From Veillonellaceae bacterium (lineage in GTDB: Bacteria; Bacillota_C; Negativicutes; UBA1444), in contig JAAZNU010000020.1 in NCBI GenBank assembly GCA_012798135.1, positions 1-64,000 on the forward strand: a stretch of DNA of 64,000 nt, read 5' to 3'. Positions within the stretch are counted from its first letter, which is position 1; each line of letters opens with the position of its first letter. Positions 18,107 through 27,724 of this stretch are shown here, in pieces. The translations under genes were made by a program, and so were the position numbers. Under the pieces are notes generated by a model, which did not search any database, was not told the DNA's origin, and was given only the letters and a program-made list of their open reading frames with translations.

Positions 18107-21100
18107 ATGGGAACAGCAGTACGCGTCGGCATCGACATCGGTTCGACCACCATCAAAATGGTGATTCTGGATGAACAAAGCAAGATCGTGTTTCAGCAGT
18201 ACGCGCGGCATTTTTCGGATATCGCCGCGGCATTTTCGGCGGTCACGGTCAAAGCGCAGGAAGTGCTGCGGCAAAAACTGTTGTCGGTGATCGTAACCGG
18301 TTCGGCCGGCATCGGTATTTCCCAGGCGCTCGGCCTGCCGTTCGTGCAGGAAGTGATCGCTTCCACCACCGCCATCCGCAAACTCATCCCCAGTACCGAC
18401 ACCGCCATTGAACTGGGCGGGGAGGACGCCAAGATCACCTATCTGGGTTCGGCAGTGGAACAGCGGATGAATGGCGTCTGCGCCGGCGGCACCGGCTCCT
18501 TCATCGACCACATGGCAGCGCTGTTGAACACCGACCCGGCCGGCCTGAACGAACTGGCCAAACAATGCCGAACCATCCACCCCATCGCCTCCCGCTGCGG
18601 CGTATTCGCTAAAACCGACGTGCAGGCCCTGATGAACGACGGCGTGCCCAAAGAGGACATCGCCGCTTCGATCCTGCAGGCTGTCGTTAACCAGACCATC
18701 AGCGGCCTGGCCCAGGGCCGGGCCATTCGGGGCAAGGTGGCCCTGCTCGGCGGGCCGCTTCATTTTCTGTCCGAGCTGCGGCGGCGCTTCGCCGAAACGC
18801 TGGGACTGGCGTCGGATCAGGTGATCAGTCCCGAATGTTCGCCCTATCTGGTCGCCATCGGCGCCGCCCTGTCGCCGCAGGGCGAGCCGGTGTCCTGTGA
18901 ACACTTTTACGCCGCGACTTCGCCGCAACGCCTTGGCGCCGGACTATCGACCGACCAGCCGCTCACCCCGCTGTTCCACGACGAGGCGGAATACCGGCGC
19001 TTCGCCGGCCGCCACTCCCGAGCCGCCGTGAACCGCGCCGATCTGGCTGGTTATGCCGGTGATGCCTTTCTGGGTATCGACGCCGGTTCGACGACTCTGA
19101 AACTGGCGCTGATCGATCCGGCCGGCAACCTGTTATATGCCTATTATGGCGGCAATCAGGGCAAACCCCTGGAAACGGCCGTCGCCGCCTGCCGCGAACT
19201 ATATGGCCGAATGAACTCCCGTACCCGCATCGCCGCCGCAACCGTGACCGGCTACGGCGAATCCCTGATCCAATCCGCCTTGCAGCTGGATTTCGGTGAG
19301 GTCGAGACGGTGGCGCACCTGACAGCTGCCCGCCATTTCTTGCCCGACGTCTCGTTCGTGCTGGATATCGGCGGACAGGACATGAAGAGTTTCCACGTCC
19401 GCGACGGCGTCATCGACTCGATCGTGCTCAACGAGGCCTGTTCGTCGGGGTGCGGTTCGTTCATCGAAACCTTCGCCCACACCCTGGGGCTGACTGTGCA
19501 GGAATTCGCCCGGCTCGGTCTGAGCGCCCGGCGACCGGTGGATCTCGGCACCCGTTGCACGGTGTTTATGAATTCCAAAGTCAAGCAAGTGCAAAAAGAA
19601 GGCGCTGACGTCCGGGACATTTCCGCCGGCATTTCGGTATCCATCGTCAAAAACGCCCTGTTCAAGGTCATCCGGCTGAAGAACACCGCCGAGCTCGGTG
19701 ACCGGATCGTGGTCCAGGGCGGTACGTTCCACAACGACGCCGTTCTGCGCGCCTTCGAGCAGTTACTGGGCCGGGAAGTGATCCGGCCGGACATCGCCGG
19801 CCTCATGGGGGCTTTCGGCGCGGCGCTCATCGCCCGCCAGCGTTATGAACCGGGCCGGCCGACCACGCTGCTGCCGGCGGCGGATCTGGACGCCTTCGCC
19901 GTCCACAATTCGAGCCACCGTTGCCATCGCTGCGGCAACCAGTGCCTGATCACCACGCAGAGTTTTCCCAACGGCCAGAAGCACCACTCCGGCAACCGCT
20001 GCGAGCGGGGCATCGGTAAAACCGCCGCCGGCGGCAACTGTCCCAATCTCTACGCTTACAAATATCAGCGCCTGTTCGGCTACGAACCACTGCCGGCCGA
20101 CCGGGCCAGCCGCGGTGAAATCGGCATCCCGCGCGTTCTCAATATGTACGAGGATTATCCGTTCTGGTTCACGCTGTTTACACGCCTGAACTACCGGGTA
20201 GTCCTGTCCGGCCGCTCGTCCCGTCAGCTCTATGAACAAGGGATGGATACGATTCCGTCCGATTCCATCTGTTATCCCGCCAAACTGGTGCACGGCCACG
20301 TCACCGACCTTCTGCGCCAGGGCGTCGTCAAGATTTTTTATCCCTGCATTCCCTATAACGTGCAGGAGGATCCCACGGCCGACAACTGCTACAACTGCCC
20401 GGTCGTGACTTCCTATCCCGAGGCGATCAAGGCCAACCTGGACCCGCTGTTGGACCCGGCCGTAAAGTTTTATCACCCGTTTCTGCCTCTGAACCGGCGG
20501 GATCGTCTGCTGCAACGCCTGCAGTCTGAACTGGCCGACGAAAATATTCCCCGGGACGAATGGGCCGCGGCGGTCGACGCCGCCTACGCGGAATGGGAAA
20601 GCTACAAGACCGATGTGCGCCGCGCCGGCGAGGCTGCTCTGGCCTTCATGGCCAAGAACAAGGTCAAAGGCGTGTTGCTGGCCGGTCGCCCCTACCATAT
20701 CGACCCGGAGATCAACCATGGCCTGCCGGAACTGATCCAGTCCTACGGCCTGGCGATTCTGTCGGAGGACGCCGTCCGCCACCTGGGCGCCGTCATTCGC
20801 CCGCTGCGGGTCGTCGATCAATGGTCCTACCACTCCCGGCTGTACGCCGCCGCCCACTTCGTGCTGTCCCGTCCCGACATCGAACTGGTTCAGATCAATT
20901 CGTTCGGCTGTGGACTCGACGCCATCACCATCGATCAGGTGAAAGATATCCTGGCTTCCCGCCAGCGCATCCACACCGTCATTAAGCTCGACGAAATCAG
21001 CAACCTGGGCGCTGCCCGAATCCGTATCCGGTCGTTGCTGGCCGCCCTGAACGACCTGCGCCCGACCGTCAAGCCGACCGCGACGCTGGCGGCGTCCCGG

Positions 21101-22351
21101 CGGCCGGGTCCGGCGCCGCTGCCGGAAATCAAACGGGCCTACAGCATATTGGCGCCGCAGTTGTCACCGATCCACTTCCAGTTTCTCGAAGCCGCATTCC
21201 GCAAGGCCGGCTACCAACTGACCATCCCGCCTTTGCCCGGCAAATCGGCCGTCGACGAAGGCCTCCGTTTTGTCAACAATGACGCCTGTTACCCGGCGAT
21301 CCTGGCGGTGGGCCAGTTGCTGCAAGCGCTGCGTTCCGGAGACTACGACCCGGACCGGACGGCGGTGCTGCTCACCCAGACCGGCGGCTGTTGCCGCGCG
21401 ACCAATTATGTGGCGCTGGCGCGCAAAGCCCTGGCCGACGCCGGCCTGGCCCAGGTACCGGTACTGGCTTTCGGTCGTCAGTCGCAGTCGCAGGTTTCGG
21501 TCTCCCTGTCCCTGCTGGAAAGCCTGATTGTCGGCGTGATCTATGGCGATCTGCTGATGCGTGTATTGTACCGGGTTCGCCCCTATGAGCAAACGCCCGG
21601 CGCCGCCCAGGCATTGTATGAGGAATGGGCGGCCAGATGCCGCCAAGATATGCTCGTTCATGCCCGCCGCCATTTTGCCGACAACATCCGCGGCATCGTC
21701 CGGGCCTTCGATACGCTACCCATCAACGACCAACGCAAACCCCGGGTCGGCCTGGTCGGCGAAATCCTCGTCAAATACCACCCGACCGCCAACAACCATC
21801 TAGTGGATCTGCTGGAAAGCGAAGGCGCGGAAGCGGTGGTTCCGGACATGCTCGACTTCTTTCTGTACTGCGCCTACGACAGCCATACCGAACGGGAGCT
21901 GCTCGCCGGCACGTTGCTGAACCAGCTGAAGGGCGGTCTGTTCATCCGGGCAGCAGAATTCTACCGCCGGCCGTTGCGCCAGGCGCTGGCGGAAAGCAAA
22001 CGGTTCGAAGCGCCGCCGACCATCGGTCGGATCGCCGAACTAGCCGCCCGCCACGTTTCGCTGGGCAATCTCGCCGGCGAAGGCTGGCTGTTGACCGGCG
22101 AAATGGTCGAGCTGCTAGATGCCAGCGTCAGCAACATCGTCTGCATGCAGCCGTTCGCCTGCCTGCCCAACCACATTACCGGCAAGGGAATGCTGCGGCA
22201 ACTCCGCCGCTGTTACCCCAACGCCAATATCGTGCCGGTCGACTATGACCCCGGCGCCAGCGAAGTCAACCAGCTCAACCGGATCAAGCTTATGCTGGCC
22301 GTTGCCGCCGAAAACCGGCCGCTGTCACCGTCCAGGATGTCGACACGATGA
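18107..22351 (+). CDS. Large acyl-CoA dehydratase activase-related protein
   Basis: A 1414-residue protein with two BadF/BadG/BcrA/BcrD (HgdC-type) ATPase domains: about 5-260 ([22 protein letters not shown]) and about 320-580 ([24 protein letters not shown]). Each ATPase domain keeps the cysteine-glycine segment (CAGGTGSF in the first, CSSGCGSF in the second) that holds the interdomain iron-sulfur cluster. A linker with CHRCGNQC and a DUF2229-type region follow, then a 2-hydroxyacyl-CoA-dehydratase D-like part. Family members are presumed ATP-driven electron donors for low-potential radical chemistry; the exact substrate is unknown. ATG at 18107 follows GGGAAAGGTG; the upstream in-frame ATG at 18020 lacks a ribosome binding site. 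Confidence 0.85.
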   Translation: MGTAVRVGIDIGSTTIKMVILDEQSKIVFQQYARHFSDIAAAFSAVTVKAQEVLRQKLLSVIVTGSAGIGISQALGLPFVQEVIASTTAIRKLIPSTDTAIELGGEDAKITYLGSAVEQRMNGVCAGGTGSFIDHMAALLNTDPAGLNELAKQCRTIHPIASRCGVFAKTDVQALMNDGVPKEDIAASILQAVVNQTISGLAQGRAIRGKVALLGGPLHFLSELRRRFAETLGLASDQVISPECSPYLVAIGAALSPQGEPVSCEHFYAATSPQRLGAGLSTDQPLTPLFHDEAEYRRFAGRHSRAAVNRADLAGYAGDAFLGIDAGSTTLKLALIDPAGNLLYAYYGGNQGKPLETAVAACRELYGRMNSRTRIAAATVTGYGESLIQSALQLDFGEVETVAHLTAARHFLPDVSFVLDIGGQDMKSFHVRDGVIDSIVLNEACSSGCGSFIETFAHTLGLTVQEFARLGLSARRPVDLGTRCTVFMNSKVKQVQKEGADVRDISAGISVSIVKNALFKVIRLKNTAELGDRIVVQGGTFHNDAVLRAFEQLLGREVIRPDIAGLMGAFGAALIARQRYEPGRPTTLLPAADLDAFAVHNSSHRCHRCGNQCLITTQSFPNGQKHHSGNRCERGIGKTAAGGNCPNLYAYKYQRLFGYEPLPADRASRGEIGIPRVLNMYEDYPFWFTLFTRLNYRVVLSGRSSRQLYEQGMDTIPSDSICYPAKLVHGHVTDLLRQGVVKIFYPCIPYNVQEDPTADNCYNCPVVTSYPEAIKANLDPLLDPAVKFYHPFLPLNRRDRLLQRLQSELADENIPRDEWAAAVDAAYAEWESYKTDVRRAGEAALAFMAKNKVKGVLLAGRPYHIDPEINHGLPELIQSYGLAILSEDAVRHLGAVIRPLRVVDQWSYHSRLYAAAHFVLSRPDIELVQINSFGCGLDAITIDQVKDILASRQRIHTVIKLDEISNLGAARIRIRSLLAALNDLRPTVKPTATLAASRRPGPAPLPEIKRAYSILAPQLSPIHFQFLEAAFRKAGYQLTIPPLPGKSAVDEGLRFVNNDACYPAILAVGQLLQALRSGDYDPDRTAVLLTQTGGCCRATNYVALARKALADAGLAQVPVLAFGRQSQSQVSVSLSLLESLIVGVIYGDLLMRVLYRVRPYEQTPGAAQALYEEWAARCRQDMLVHARRHFADNIRGIVRAFDTLPINDQRKPRVGLVGEILVKYHPTANNHLVDLLESEGAEAVVPDMLDFFLYCAYDSHTERELLAGTLLNQLKGGLFIRAAEFYRRPLRQALAESKRFEAPPTIGRIAELAARHVSLGNLAGEGWLLTGEMVELLDASVSNIVCMQPFACLPNHITGKGMLRQLRRCYPNANIVPVDYDPGASEVNQLNRIKLMLAVAAENRPLSPSRMSTR

Positions 22352-22406
22352 TGCACAATCATCCGAAGGGCGGCAAAATCAATCCTGGCGCAGGTGAACC
22401 ACGAAC

Positions 22407-22444
22407 AAAGGGAGTCCCGAAGCGTGAGCAACGGAGCTCCCTTT
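22407..22444. terminator. Possible bidirectional terminator
   Basis: AAAGGGAG (22407-22414) pairs with CTCCCTTT (22437-22444) around a 22-nt loop, between the convergent activase and amidohydrolase genes. No strong T tract. Confidence 0.4.
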
Positions 22445-22501
22445 ACTGATACTTGATACTCCAAAACTCCAAAAAACGATCGAGTTCGCGGTAATTGATG
22501 G

Positions 22502-23611
22502 CTATTTCAGCAGTTTTTCCACCATGTGGATAAGAATGTTCACGCCGTTAATCAGCGCCGACCGGTCAAATTTCATCGCCGGGTCGTGAAGACCGGGCGT
22601 CAGGTTGCAACCCAGACCAATATAGCCGGCTTTCAGGGACGGCCTGGCCTGAGCGAAATTGTGGAAGTCCTCGCCGCCCGGCGTCACCACGGGCGCCAAC
22701 AGGCCGGTTTCACCCAGTACGTTCCGGATCGCTTCCCGCGCCAGCTCGATGATTTCCGGGTGATATTCGGCTCCCGGCACGCCGCCAGTCACTGTCACTT
22801 CCGCGCTGGCGCCCACGGTGGCGGCACCGGCCTTGATGGCGTGCTCCGCCTTCGTGAGCAGCAATTTCATGGCGTCGTTCTGCTGCGCCCGCAAATCCAG
22901 AGCCATCACGGCCTTGTCCGGGATCTGGTTGAGAGTGGCGCCGCCGGCGGCCAGTTTGGTCACCTTGCAGGTAAACGGAATCACCGGGTTGATGTGAATG
23001 GCGTTGACCGCCTGCACCGCCGCCGCGGCTCCGTCGATGGCGTTGATGCCGAGGTGCGGCCGGGCGCCGTGGGCTGTCTGGCCCGTGATGGTCGCCTCCA
23101 TGATGTAACTGGAACCGTGATAGAGGGCTGGCGTAGCCTGCCCCGTTTTCGCCTCCTGGATCGGCCGGAGGTGGATGCCCAGAATGATGTCGACGTCGTC
23201 GATCGCGCCGGCTTCGATCATCCGGGTCGCACCCGTCAATTTTTCTTCGGCCGGCTGGAACAGAATCTTCAGCGTGCCGCGGCGAATGCCGGCTTTCGCC
23301 AGCTCCTCCGCCGCCGTCAGCACCATGGAGCAATGCGAATCATGCCCGCAGGAATGCACGCGAACTGTCTCCCCGTTGACGACATGCTCCAGGGCATCCA
23401 TATCGGCGCGCAACGCCACAACCGGTCCGGGTTCCGTTCCCTTCAGCACGGCCACCACGCCGGTCCCGCCGACGCCGGTGGTCACGCTGAATCCGGCCGT
23501 GCCGATCCGTTCCGCCAGCCAGGCCGAGGTAAGATGTTCGGCGAATCCCACTTCCGGCATGGCGTGCAAGGTGTCATAAGTGGCCTGAAGGCGGGTTTCC
23601 GTTTCGTTCAT
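22502..23611 (-). CDS. M20 family amidohydrolase / metallopeptidase
   Basis: A 369-residue enzyme of the M20D group (hippurate hydrolase, indole-acetyl-amino-acid hydrolase and N-acetyl-diaminopimelate deacetylase relatives), hydrolysing N-acyl amino acids. Metal and catalytic motifs are intact: RADMDAL, SCGHDSHCSM, QPAEE, GIHLRP, and GGEDFHNF near the C-terminus. A dimerisation lid domain is inserted at about 175-290. ATG at 23611 follows AAAGGAGAG; a frame extending 60 codons further upstream lacks a ribosome binding site. It is divergent from the sensor kinase. Confidence 0.85.
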   Translation of the reverse strand: MNETETRLQATYDTLHAMPEVGFAEHLTSAWLAERIGTAGFSVTTGVGGTGVVAVLKGTEPGPVVALRADMDALEHVVNGETVRVHSCGHDSHCSMVLTAAEELAKAGIRRGTLKILFQPAEEKLTGATRMIEAGAIDDVDIILGIHLRPIQEAKTGQATPALYHGSSYIMEATITGQTAHGARPHLGINAIDGAAAAVQAVNAIHINPVIPFTCKVTKLAAGGATLNQIPDKAVMALDLRAQQNDAMKLLLTKAEHAIKAGAATVGASAEVTVTGGVPGAEYHPEIIELAREAIRNVLGETGLLAPVVTPGGEDFHNFAQARPSLKAGYIGLGCNLTPGLHDPAMKFDRSALINGVNILIHMVEKLLK

Positions 23612-23741
23612 GCTGTTTTTCTCTCCTTTTGCTTGCATTTTGTGGAATCTGTCATGTACACTATGTTCGCGCCGACATTTCAAATTCCCTCCTTCGTCGT
23701 TTTTGGCAGGATTCCGGCGTCGGCGCAACGAATGAACAGGC

Positions 23742-25442
23742 ATGAAAAACTTTTTCAAATCCCGTTTGCCGCAACCTCCCCGTTCCGAACTGCACATATC
23801 GTTTCACGGCAGCAACTCCCCGTCGCCGATTGCCCGCTTTCTCACGCTGGAAACCAAGATCATCATTCTGGTGTGGATTGTTGTTGCCGTTTCGCTGGTT
23901 ACCACTTACTTTCTGATAGTCAGTAAGGTCAACGACATCGTGGAGGAATTGATGGGGAAAAACGCCACCCGCATCGCCGCGGTCGTGGCGAAGTCGCCAG
24001 CGGTGGTTGCCTCCCTGTCCGGGAACCAACAAAGCATCGCGACCGAGAACTGGGCGGCGCTCCTTGGCGAAGTCACCCAGGCCGATTTTATCGTCTATGA
24101 CATCCAGGGCAACATCCGCTATCGTTCCTCCCAGTCGCCGCTGGAGCCGGAAGATGCCAACCCCTATGAAGATCGCCAGATCGAACCGCAGGACTATGTA
24201 TATTTGCAACAGGTGTCACGGGGATACTTCTTGCGGGCGACCAGTCCGATCTTCGCCGCCGATTCCCGCCAAATCGGCACAGTGGCCGTAGGCATCTCCA
24301 CCGAAAGCGCTTTGTCGGCGTTAGGCGCCAGCCGTTTCATCATGGTGTTTTCGAATTACTTCGGTCTCGTACTGGGCATGATCGGCGCCCTGTTTTTGGC
24401 GCGTAACATCAAGGAAACCCTGTTCGGCCTGGAACCCTTCGCCATCGCCCGCCTGTTGGAAGAACGCAACGCCATGCTGCAGTCAGTGCGGGAAGGCATC
24501 GTGGCCATTGACGCCACCGGCCGGATCACCCTGATCAATGACGAGGCCTTGCGGTTGCTGGATATGGAAGGCAAGCGCGACAATTTGCTAGATCGCCCTA
24601 TTGATTCGGTCATTCCCCGAACCCGGCTGTTGGATATCTTGGCGACGAAGCAGGCCGAATATAACCAGGAAGAGCTGCTGAACGGCATTGCGGTGGTCAT
24701 GAACCGAGTCCCGGTCAACGTGGAAGACCGCACCGTAGCCGCAATCGCAACGTTCCGGGATCGTTCGGAAGTCAAAAAAATGGCGGAGGAACTTACCGGC
24801 GTACGCACCTATGTCGAGGCTCTGCGAGCCCAAACCCACGAATTCATGAACAAGCTGCATGTCATTCTGGGACTGGTTCGTCTCAAGGCCTTGGACGAGC
24901 TGGTCGCCTATGTCACGCGGATATCTTCCGAACAGGACGCCGCCACCGACTTCGTCACGCAGCGTATCAAGGATCCGGTACTGGCGGGATTTTGGCTGGG
25001 AAAACGCAGCCGCGCCCGCGAGTTGGGAGTGCAACTGGGATTGAACGCCGACTCCTTTGTCCCGCATTTGGACAATGTTGATTTCACCAATGACCTGGTG
25101 ACCGTCATCGGCAACCTCGTCGACAATGCCATGGAAGCGTTGTTGGAGAATTCGCGCCGTTATGTGGAAGTCCTGATGCTTTACAATGCCGGCTCCCTCA
25201 GGATTGAAGTCAAGGATACCGGCCCCGGCATTCCGCCGGAATTGGCGCAGGCCATTTTTGAAAAAGGATTTTCCACCAAAGCCGCGGACCGTGGTTTCGG
25301 TCTCGCGTTGGTCAAGAAGGTGCTGGAGCGGCGGCAGGGCACGCTGTCGTTTGAATCTTCGCTTCAGTTGGGCACTACGTTTCGCTTACTCATTCCGTAC
25401 GAAGAGGTGAATTATAAATATGACAAAAATCCTGATCGTTGA
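23742..25442 (+). CDS. CitA/DctS-type sensor histidine kinase
   Basis: A 566-residue membrane sensor. First transmembrane helix about 38-60, an extracytoplasmic single-Cache (PDC) domain about 65-200, second helix about 205-225, cytosolic PAS domain about 245-350, then a kinase core. The H-box is QTHEFMNKLHVILGL, typical of the citrate/C4-dicarboxylate family. N-box GNLVDNAMEAL, G1 DTGPGIP and G2 RGFGLALVK are complete. It should sense an external carboxylate and phosphorylate the regulator whose gene overlaps its 3' end by 23 bp. Ribosome binding site at the ATG is weak (ACAGGC). Confidence 0.9.
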   Translation: MKNFFKSRLPQPPRSELHISFHGSNSPSPIARFLTLETKIIILVWIVVAVSLVTTYFLIVSKVNDIVEELMGKNATRIAAVVAKSPAVVASLSGNQQSIATENWAALLGEVTQADFIVYDIQGNIRYRSSQSPLEPEDANPYEDRQIEPQDYVYLQQVSRGYFLRATSPIFAADSRQIGTVAVGISTESALSALGASRFIMVFSNYFGLVLGMIGALFLARNIKETLFGLEPFAIARLLEERNAMLQSVREGIVAIDATGRITLINDEALRLLDMEGKRDNLLDRPIDSVIPRTRLLDILATKQAEYNQEELLNGIAVVMNRVPVNVEDRTVAAIATFRDRSEVKKMAEELTGVRTYVEALRAQTHEFMNKLHVILGLVRLKALDELVAYVTRISSEQDAATDFVTQRIKDPVLAGFWLGKRSRARELGVQLGLNADSFVPHLDNVDFTNDLVTVIGNLVDNAMEALLENSRRYVEVLMLYNAGSLRIEVKDTGPGIPPELAQAIFEKGFSTKAADRGFGLALVKKVLERRQGTLSFESSLQLGTTFRLLIPYEEVNYKYDKNPDR

Positions 25443-26100
25443 AGACGACCCGATGGTGGCGGAGCTTAACAGCCGTCTAATCCAGACAATGGAAGGTTTC
25501 AGCAAGCCGATTGTTATTGGGGACGCTAAAGAGGCGTTGACCTATCTGGAGAAAAATCCTGTCGACATGATATTGCTGGACATCTATCTGCCCGGCATGA
25601 ATGGTCTGGAACTGTTGTCCCGAATCCGGGAACTGCATTATCCGGTCGATGTATTAGTCGTGTCGGCGGCCCGGGACAGCCATAGCATCCAGACCGCCTT
25701 GCGGGCCGGCGCGGTCGACTACCTGATCAAACCGTTCGATTTCGACCGTCTGCGGCAAGCCCTGCAAGCCTATGCCCACCGTTCCCGCCTCATCCGCGAA
25801 CACGAGAGCCTGACCCAGAAAGACCTGGATGTCGGCATCCTCCCCAAGGAAACAGCCGAGCCGGAAGGAAACCAGGCTTTACCCAAGGGTCTGGACCGCT
25901 ATACGTTGGCATTGATCACCCAATGCCTGCGGGAAATCCCCGAACCGTTCACGACGGAAGAGTTATCGCGCAAGGTTGGGTTGTCTCGGGTCAGTATTCG
26001 CAAGTACCTGGAATTTTTCTGTGAAATCGGCCAATTGACCAAGGAAGTCGCCTACGGCGGCGTGGGACGGCCAGTGTTCCGTTACCGCAAACAGCCCTGA
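25420..26100 (+). CDS. CitB/DctR-type response regulator
   Basis: A 226-residue regulator. The receiver domain (1-120) has VEDDPM, phospho-acceptor D in LLDIYLPG, and the switch lysine in YLIKPFDF. A linker leads to a C-terminal helix-turn-helix (about 160-225, TTEELSRKVGLSRVSIRKYL) of the CitB/DcuR/MalR type. It overlaps the kinase gene, so the two form a two-component system, probably regulating uptake or metabolism of a di- or tricarboxylate. No transport gene is adjacent; the small membrane protein downstream and the divergent amidohydrolase are the nearest candidates. Confidence 0.9.
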   Translation: MTKILIVEDDPMVAELNSRLIQTMEGFSKPIVIGDAKEALTYLEKNPVDMILLDIYLPGMNGLELLSRIRELHYPVDVLVVSAARDSHSIQTALRAGAVDYLIKPFDFDRLRQALQAYAHRSRLIREHESLTQKDLDVGILPKETAEPEGNQALPKGLDRYTLALITQCLREIPEPFTTEELSRKVGLSRVSIRKYLEFFCEIGQLTKEVAYGGVGRPVFRYRKQP

Positions 26101-26214
26101 AATCCCTGACATAAGTTTCATTACTTATTCTACCTACATAAGCTTATCTTCTTCTTCTCAAAAGAGTATTCTGAATTTGGAATCAATTTTAGATTTTGAG
26201 AGGAGGAATCAGCA

Positions 26215-26337
26215 ATGGCTCAAACCAACGCTCCGCATCCCGGTCCTGCCGCCGCCATGAAGGTAAAAAACGAAGATATCATCTTCGGCGCGCTTGCCAT
26301 CATTGCGCTCATCGCCTTAGCCCTGTACATGAGCTGA
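26215..26337 (+). CDS. Small membrane protein, 40 residues
   Basis: A 40-residue product. A Pro/Ala-rich N-terminus is followed by a charged KVKNEDI stretch, and one transmembrane helix (IIFGALAIIALIALALYMS) reaches the C-terminus. GAGAGGAGG lies eight bases before the ATG, an excellent ribosome binding site, so it is very probably translated. It lies 114 bp downstream of the CitB-type regulator and may be its target. No family is recognised. Confidence 0.65.
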   Translation: MAQTNAPHPGPAAAMKVKNEDIIFGALAIIALIALALYMS

Positions 26338-26358
26338 ACATCTATTTTTTTAAATTGA

Positions 26359-26387
26359 TTGACGCTTGCCGGGAATTCTGATATAGT
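26359..26387 (+). promoter_or_regulatory. Strong promoter of the zinc-ribbon gene
   Basis: TTGACG (26359-26364) and TATAGT (26382-26387) are separated by exactly 17 bp. The transcript would start near 26394 and carry a leader of about 147 nt. Confidence 0.75.
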
Positions 26388-26393
26388 AAATCT

Positions 26394-26420
26394 TGCGCAT
26401 TACTATATTTACGATGCGCA
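26394..26420 (+). promoter_or_regulatory. 5'-end hairpin in the zinc-ribbon leader
   Basis: TGCGCAT (26394-26400) and ATGCGCA (26414-26420) form a 7-bp hairpin at the predicted 5' end of the transcript. This could stabilise the message or act in cold or stress control; the long leader for such a small gene supports post-transcriptional regulation. Confidence 0.45.
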
Positions 26421-26541
26421 CCTGCCCAATTTTCGTTCCCGTGACCCGTGCCCGTTCTCCTCTTCTTGTTTTGCCTGCCGGAGAGGTCGAAAAGCCACGC
26501 TGTCTCGAGTCCGCTGAGCAGGAAACGGAGGAGGAAAATCC

Positions 26542-26841
26542 ATGTTTGAAGACAAAGTCCTGAAATGCAGAGATTGCGGCGCCGATTTCGAGTTCACCGC
26601 CCGTGAGCAGGAATTCTACGCTGAAAAGGGCTTCCAAAATGAACCCGGCCGTTGCCCGGCTTGCCGTGCAGCTCGGAAACAACGCGGCAACTTTGGCGGC
26701 AGCCAGGGTGGCGAGCGTCAGATGTATCCGGCCATCTGCGCCGAGTGCGGCTGTGAAACCCAAGTTCCCTTTGCTCCGCGTAGCGACCGTCCGGTTTACT
26801 GCCGGGACTGCTTCCAGAAGACTCGCGGCTTCAACCGCTAA
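26542..26841 (+). CDS. Zinc-ribbon protein (zf-trcl / CxxC type)
   Basis: A 99-residue protein with two zinc-binding pieces. The first is the zf-trcl type: KCRDCGADF ... GRCPACRAARK. A Gly-rich linker (GNFGGSQGGER) joins a second: CAECGCETQVPF ... YCRDCFQKTRG. All eight cysteines are present. These small proteins are common in Firmicutes and other bacteria, abundant in stress or cold datasets, and of unknown molecular role; nucleic-acid binding is usually proposed. GGAGGAGG precedes the ATG, and a strong promoter and terminator bracket it as a single gene. Confidence 0.85.
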   Translation: MFEDKVLKCRDCGADFEFTAREQEFYAEKGFQNEPGRCPACRAARKQRGNFGGSQGGERQMYPAICAECGCETQVPFAPRSDRPVYCRDCFQKTRGFNR

Positions 26842-26900
26842 GTCTTAACCAGCGAGGCACGTCGCGGACGCAGGCTCCGTTAGTCCATCCGCTGAACATT

Positions 26901-26934
26901 CAGGCCGTTCCGAACGAACGGCCTGTTTTTTTGT
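26901..26934 (+). terminator. Intrinsic terminator
   Basis: A perfect 10-bp stem, CAGGCCGTTC (26901-26910) with GAACGGCCTG (26916-26925), a 5-nt loop and seven T residues. It ends the zinc-ribbon gene. Confidence 0.9.
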
Positions 26935-26957
26935 TTAAAAGGAGGGATCTCTCCGTT

Positions 26958-27695
26958 ATGCAAAAATTGATCATTCCCGCCGGCGAGCTTCAACTCGCGG
27001 CCATGCTGCATGCCGCGCCATCTGGACCTGGCCGGCCCCTGATGGTACTGTGTCACGGTTTTTGCGGTTCCGCCGATGGCGGCAGTTCGCTGGAACTGGC
27101 CGATGCCCTGCAAAAACAGGACACGGCCTTGCTCCGCTTCTGGTTCACGCCGCACTGCTGCCTGTCGCAGCAACTGGCGGAGATCGCTGCGGTCATCGAT
27201 TTCGTCCGCCGGAACTTCACCCGAAAAATCGTCCTGGCCGGCCGCAGTATGGGCGCGGCGGCGGCACTGGCCTTCGCCGCCCGGGACCGCCATCTGTCCG
27301 GACTTTGCCTGATGGCCTGTCCCGCCGATTTGCCTTCTACATTCCGCGGCATCCTCCGCGACGATTACGAACGTCTGAAGCATGGCGAAGCTATTACAGT
27401 CCTTCACGAAGGAGCGCCGGTTCACCTGACGCCGGACTTCATCGGCGATCTCTCCCGCTACGACCTGCCGGCCGACATCCGCAGCCTCGCTGGCCTGCCC
27501 GTGCTGATCATCCACGGCCTCACCGACGCGACCGTTCCGGTGGCCCACGCCCGTCAACTGTTCGACACCGCCGGCGAACCGAAACAACTGTTGTTGCTGC
27601 CGGACCACGGTCATAGCTTCATCGGCACCGGCGACCGCTTCATCCCCACCGTGTCGGACTGGCTGCGGCGGCAAGTTTTTCCGCCGAGCCTATGA
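26958..27695 (+). CDS. Alpha/beta hydrolase
   Basis: A 245-residue serine hydrolase. Oxyanion region VLCHGFCGS, nucleophile elbow AGRSMGAAA (Ser at about residue 100), acid DATV in HGLTDATVP, and catalytic His in PDHGHSF form a complete triad. Probable esterase or acyl hydrolase; substrate unknown. AAGGAGG lies eleven bases before ATG, slightly long. It is 29 bp upstream of the cysteine-desulfurase-like gene, and the two are likely co-transcribed. Confidence 0.8.
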   Translation: MQKLIIPAGELQLAAMLHAAPSGPGRPLMVLCHGFCGSADGGSSLELADALQKQDTALLRFWFTPHCCLSQQLAEIAAVIDFVRRNFTRKIVLAGRSMGAAAALAFAARDRHLSGLCLMACPADLPSTFRGILRDDYERLKHGEAITVLHEGAPVHLTPDFIGDLSRYDLPADIRSLAGLPVLIIHGLTDATVPVAHARQLFDTAGEPKQLLLLPDHGHSFIGTGDRFIPTVSDWLRRQVFPPSL

Positions 27696-27724
27696 TATAA
27701 TGCTTCTGACAGGAGGTGTTCCCT

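Noticed and set aside
22526..23926. A 466-codon open frame opposite the M20 amidohydrolase
   Set aside because: It is a high-GC shadow frame; the minus-strand product has every M20 motif, and the opposite frame has none.
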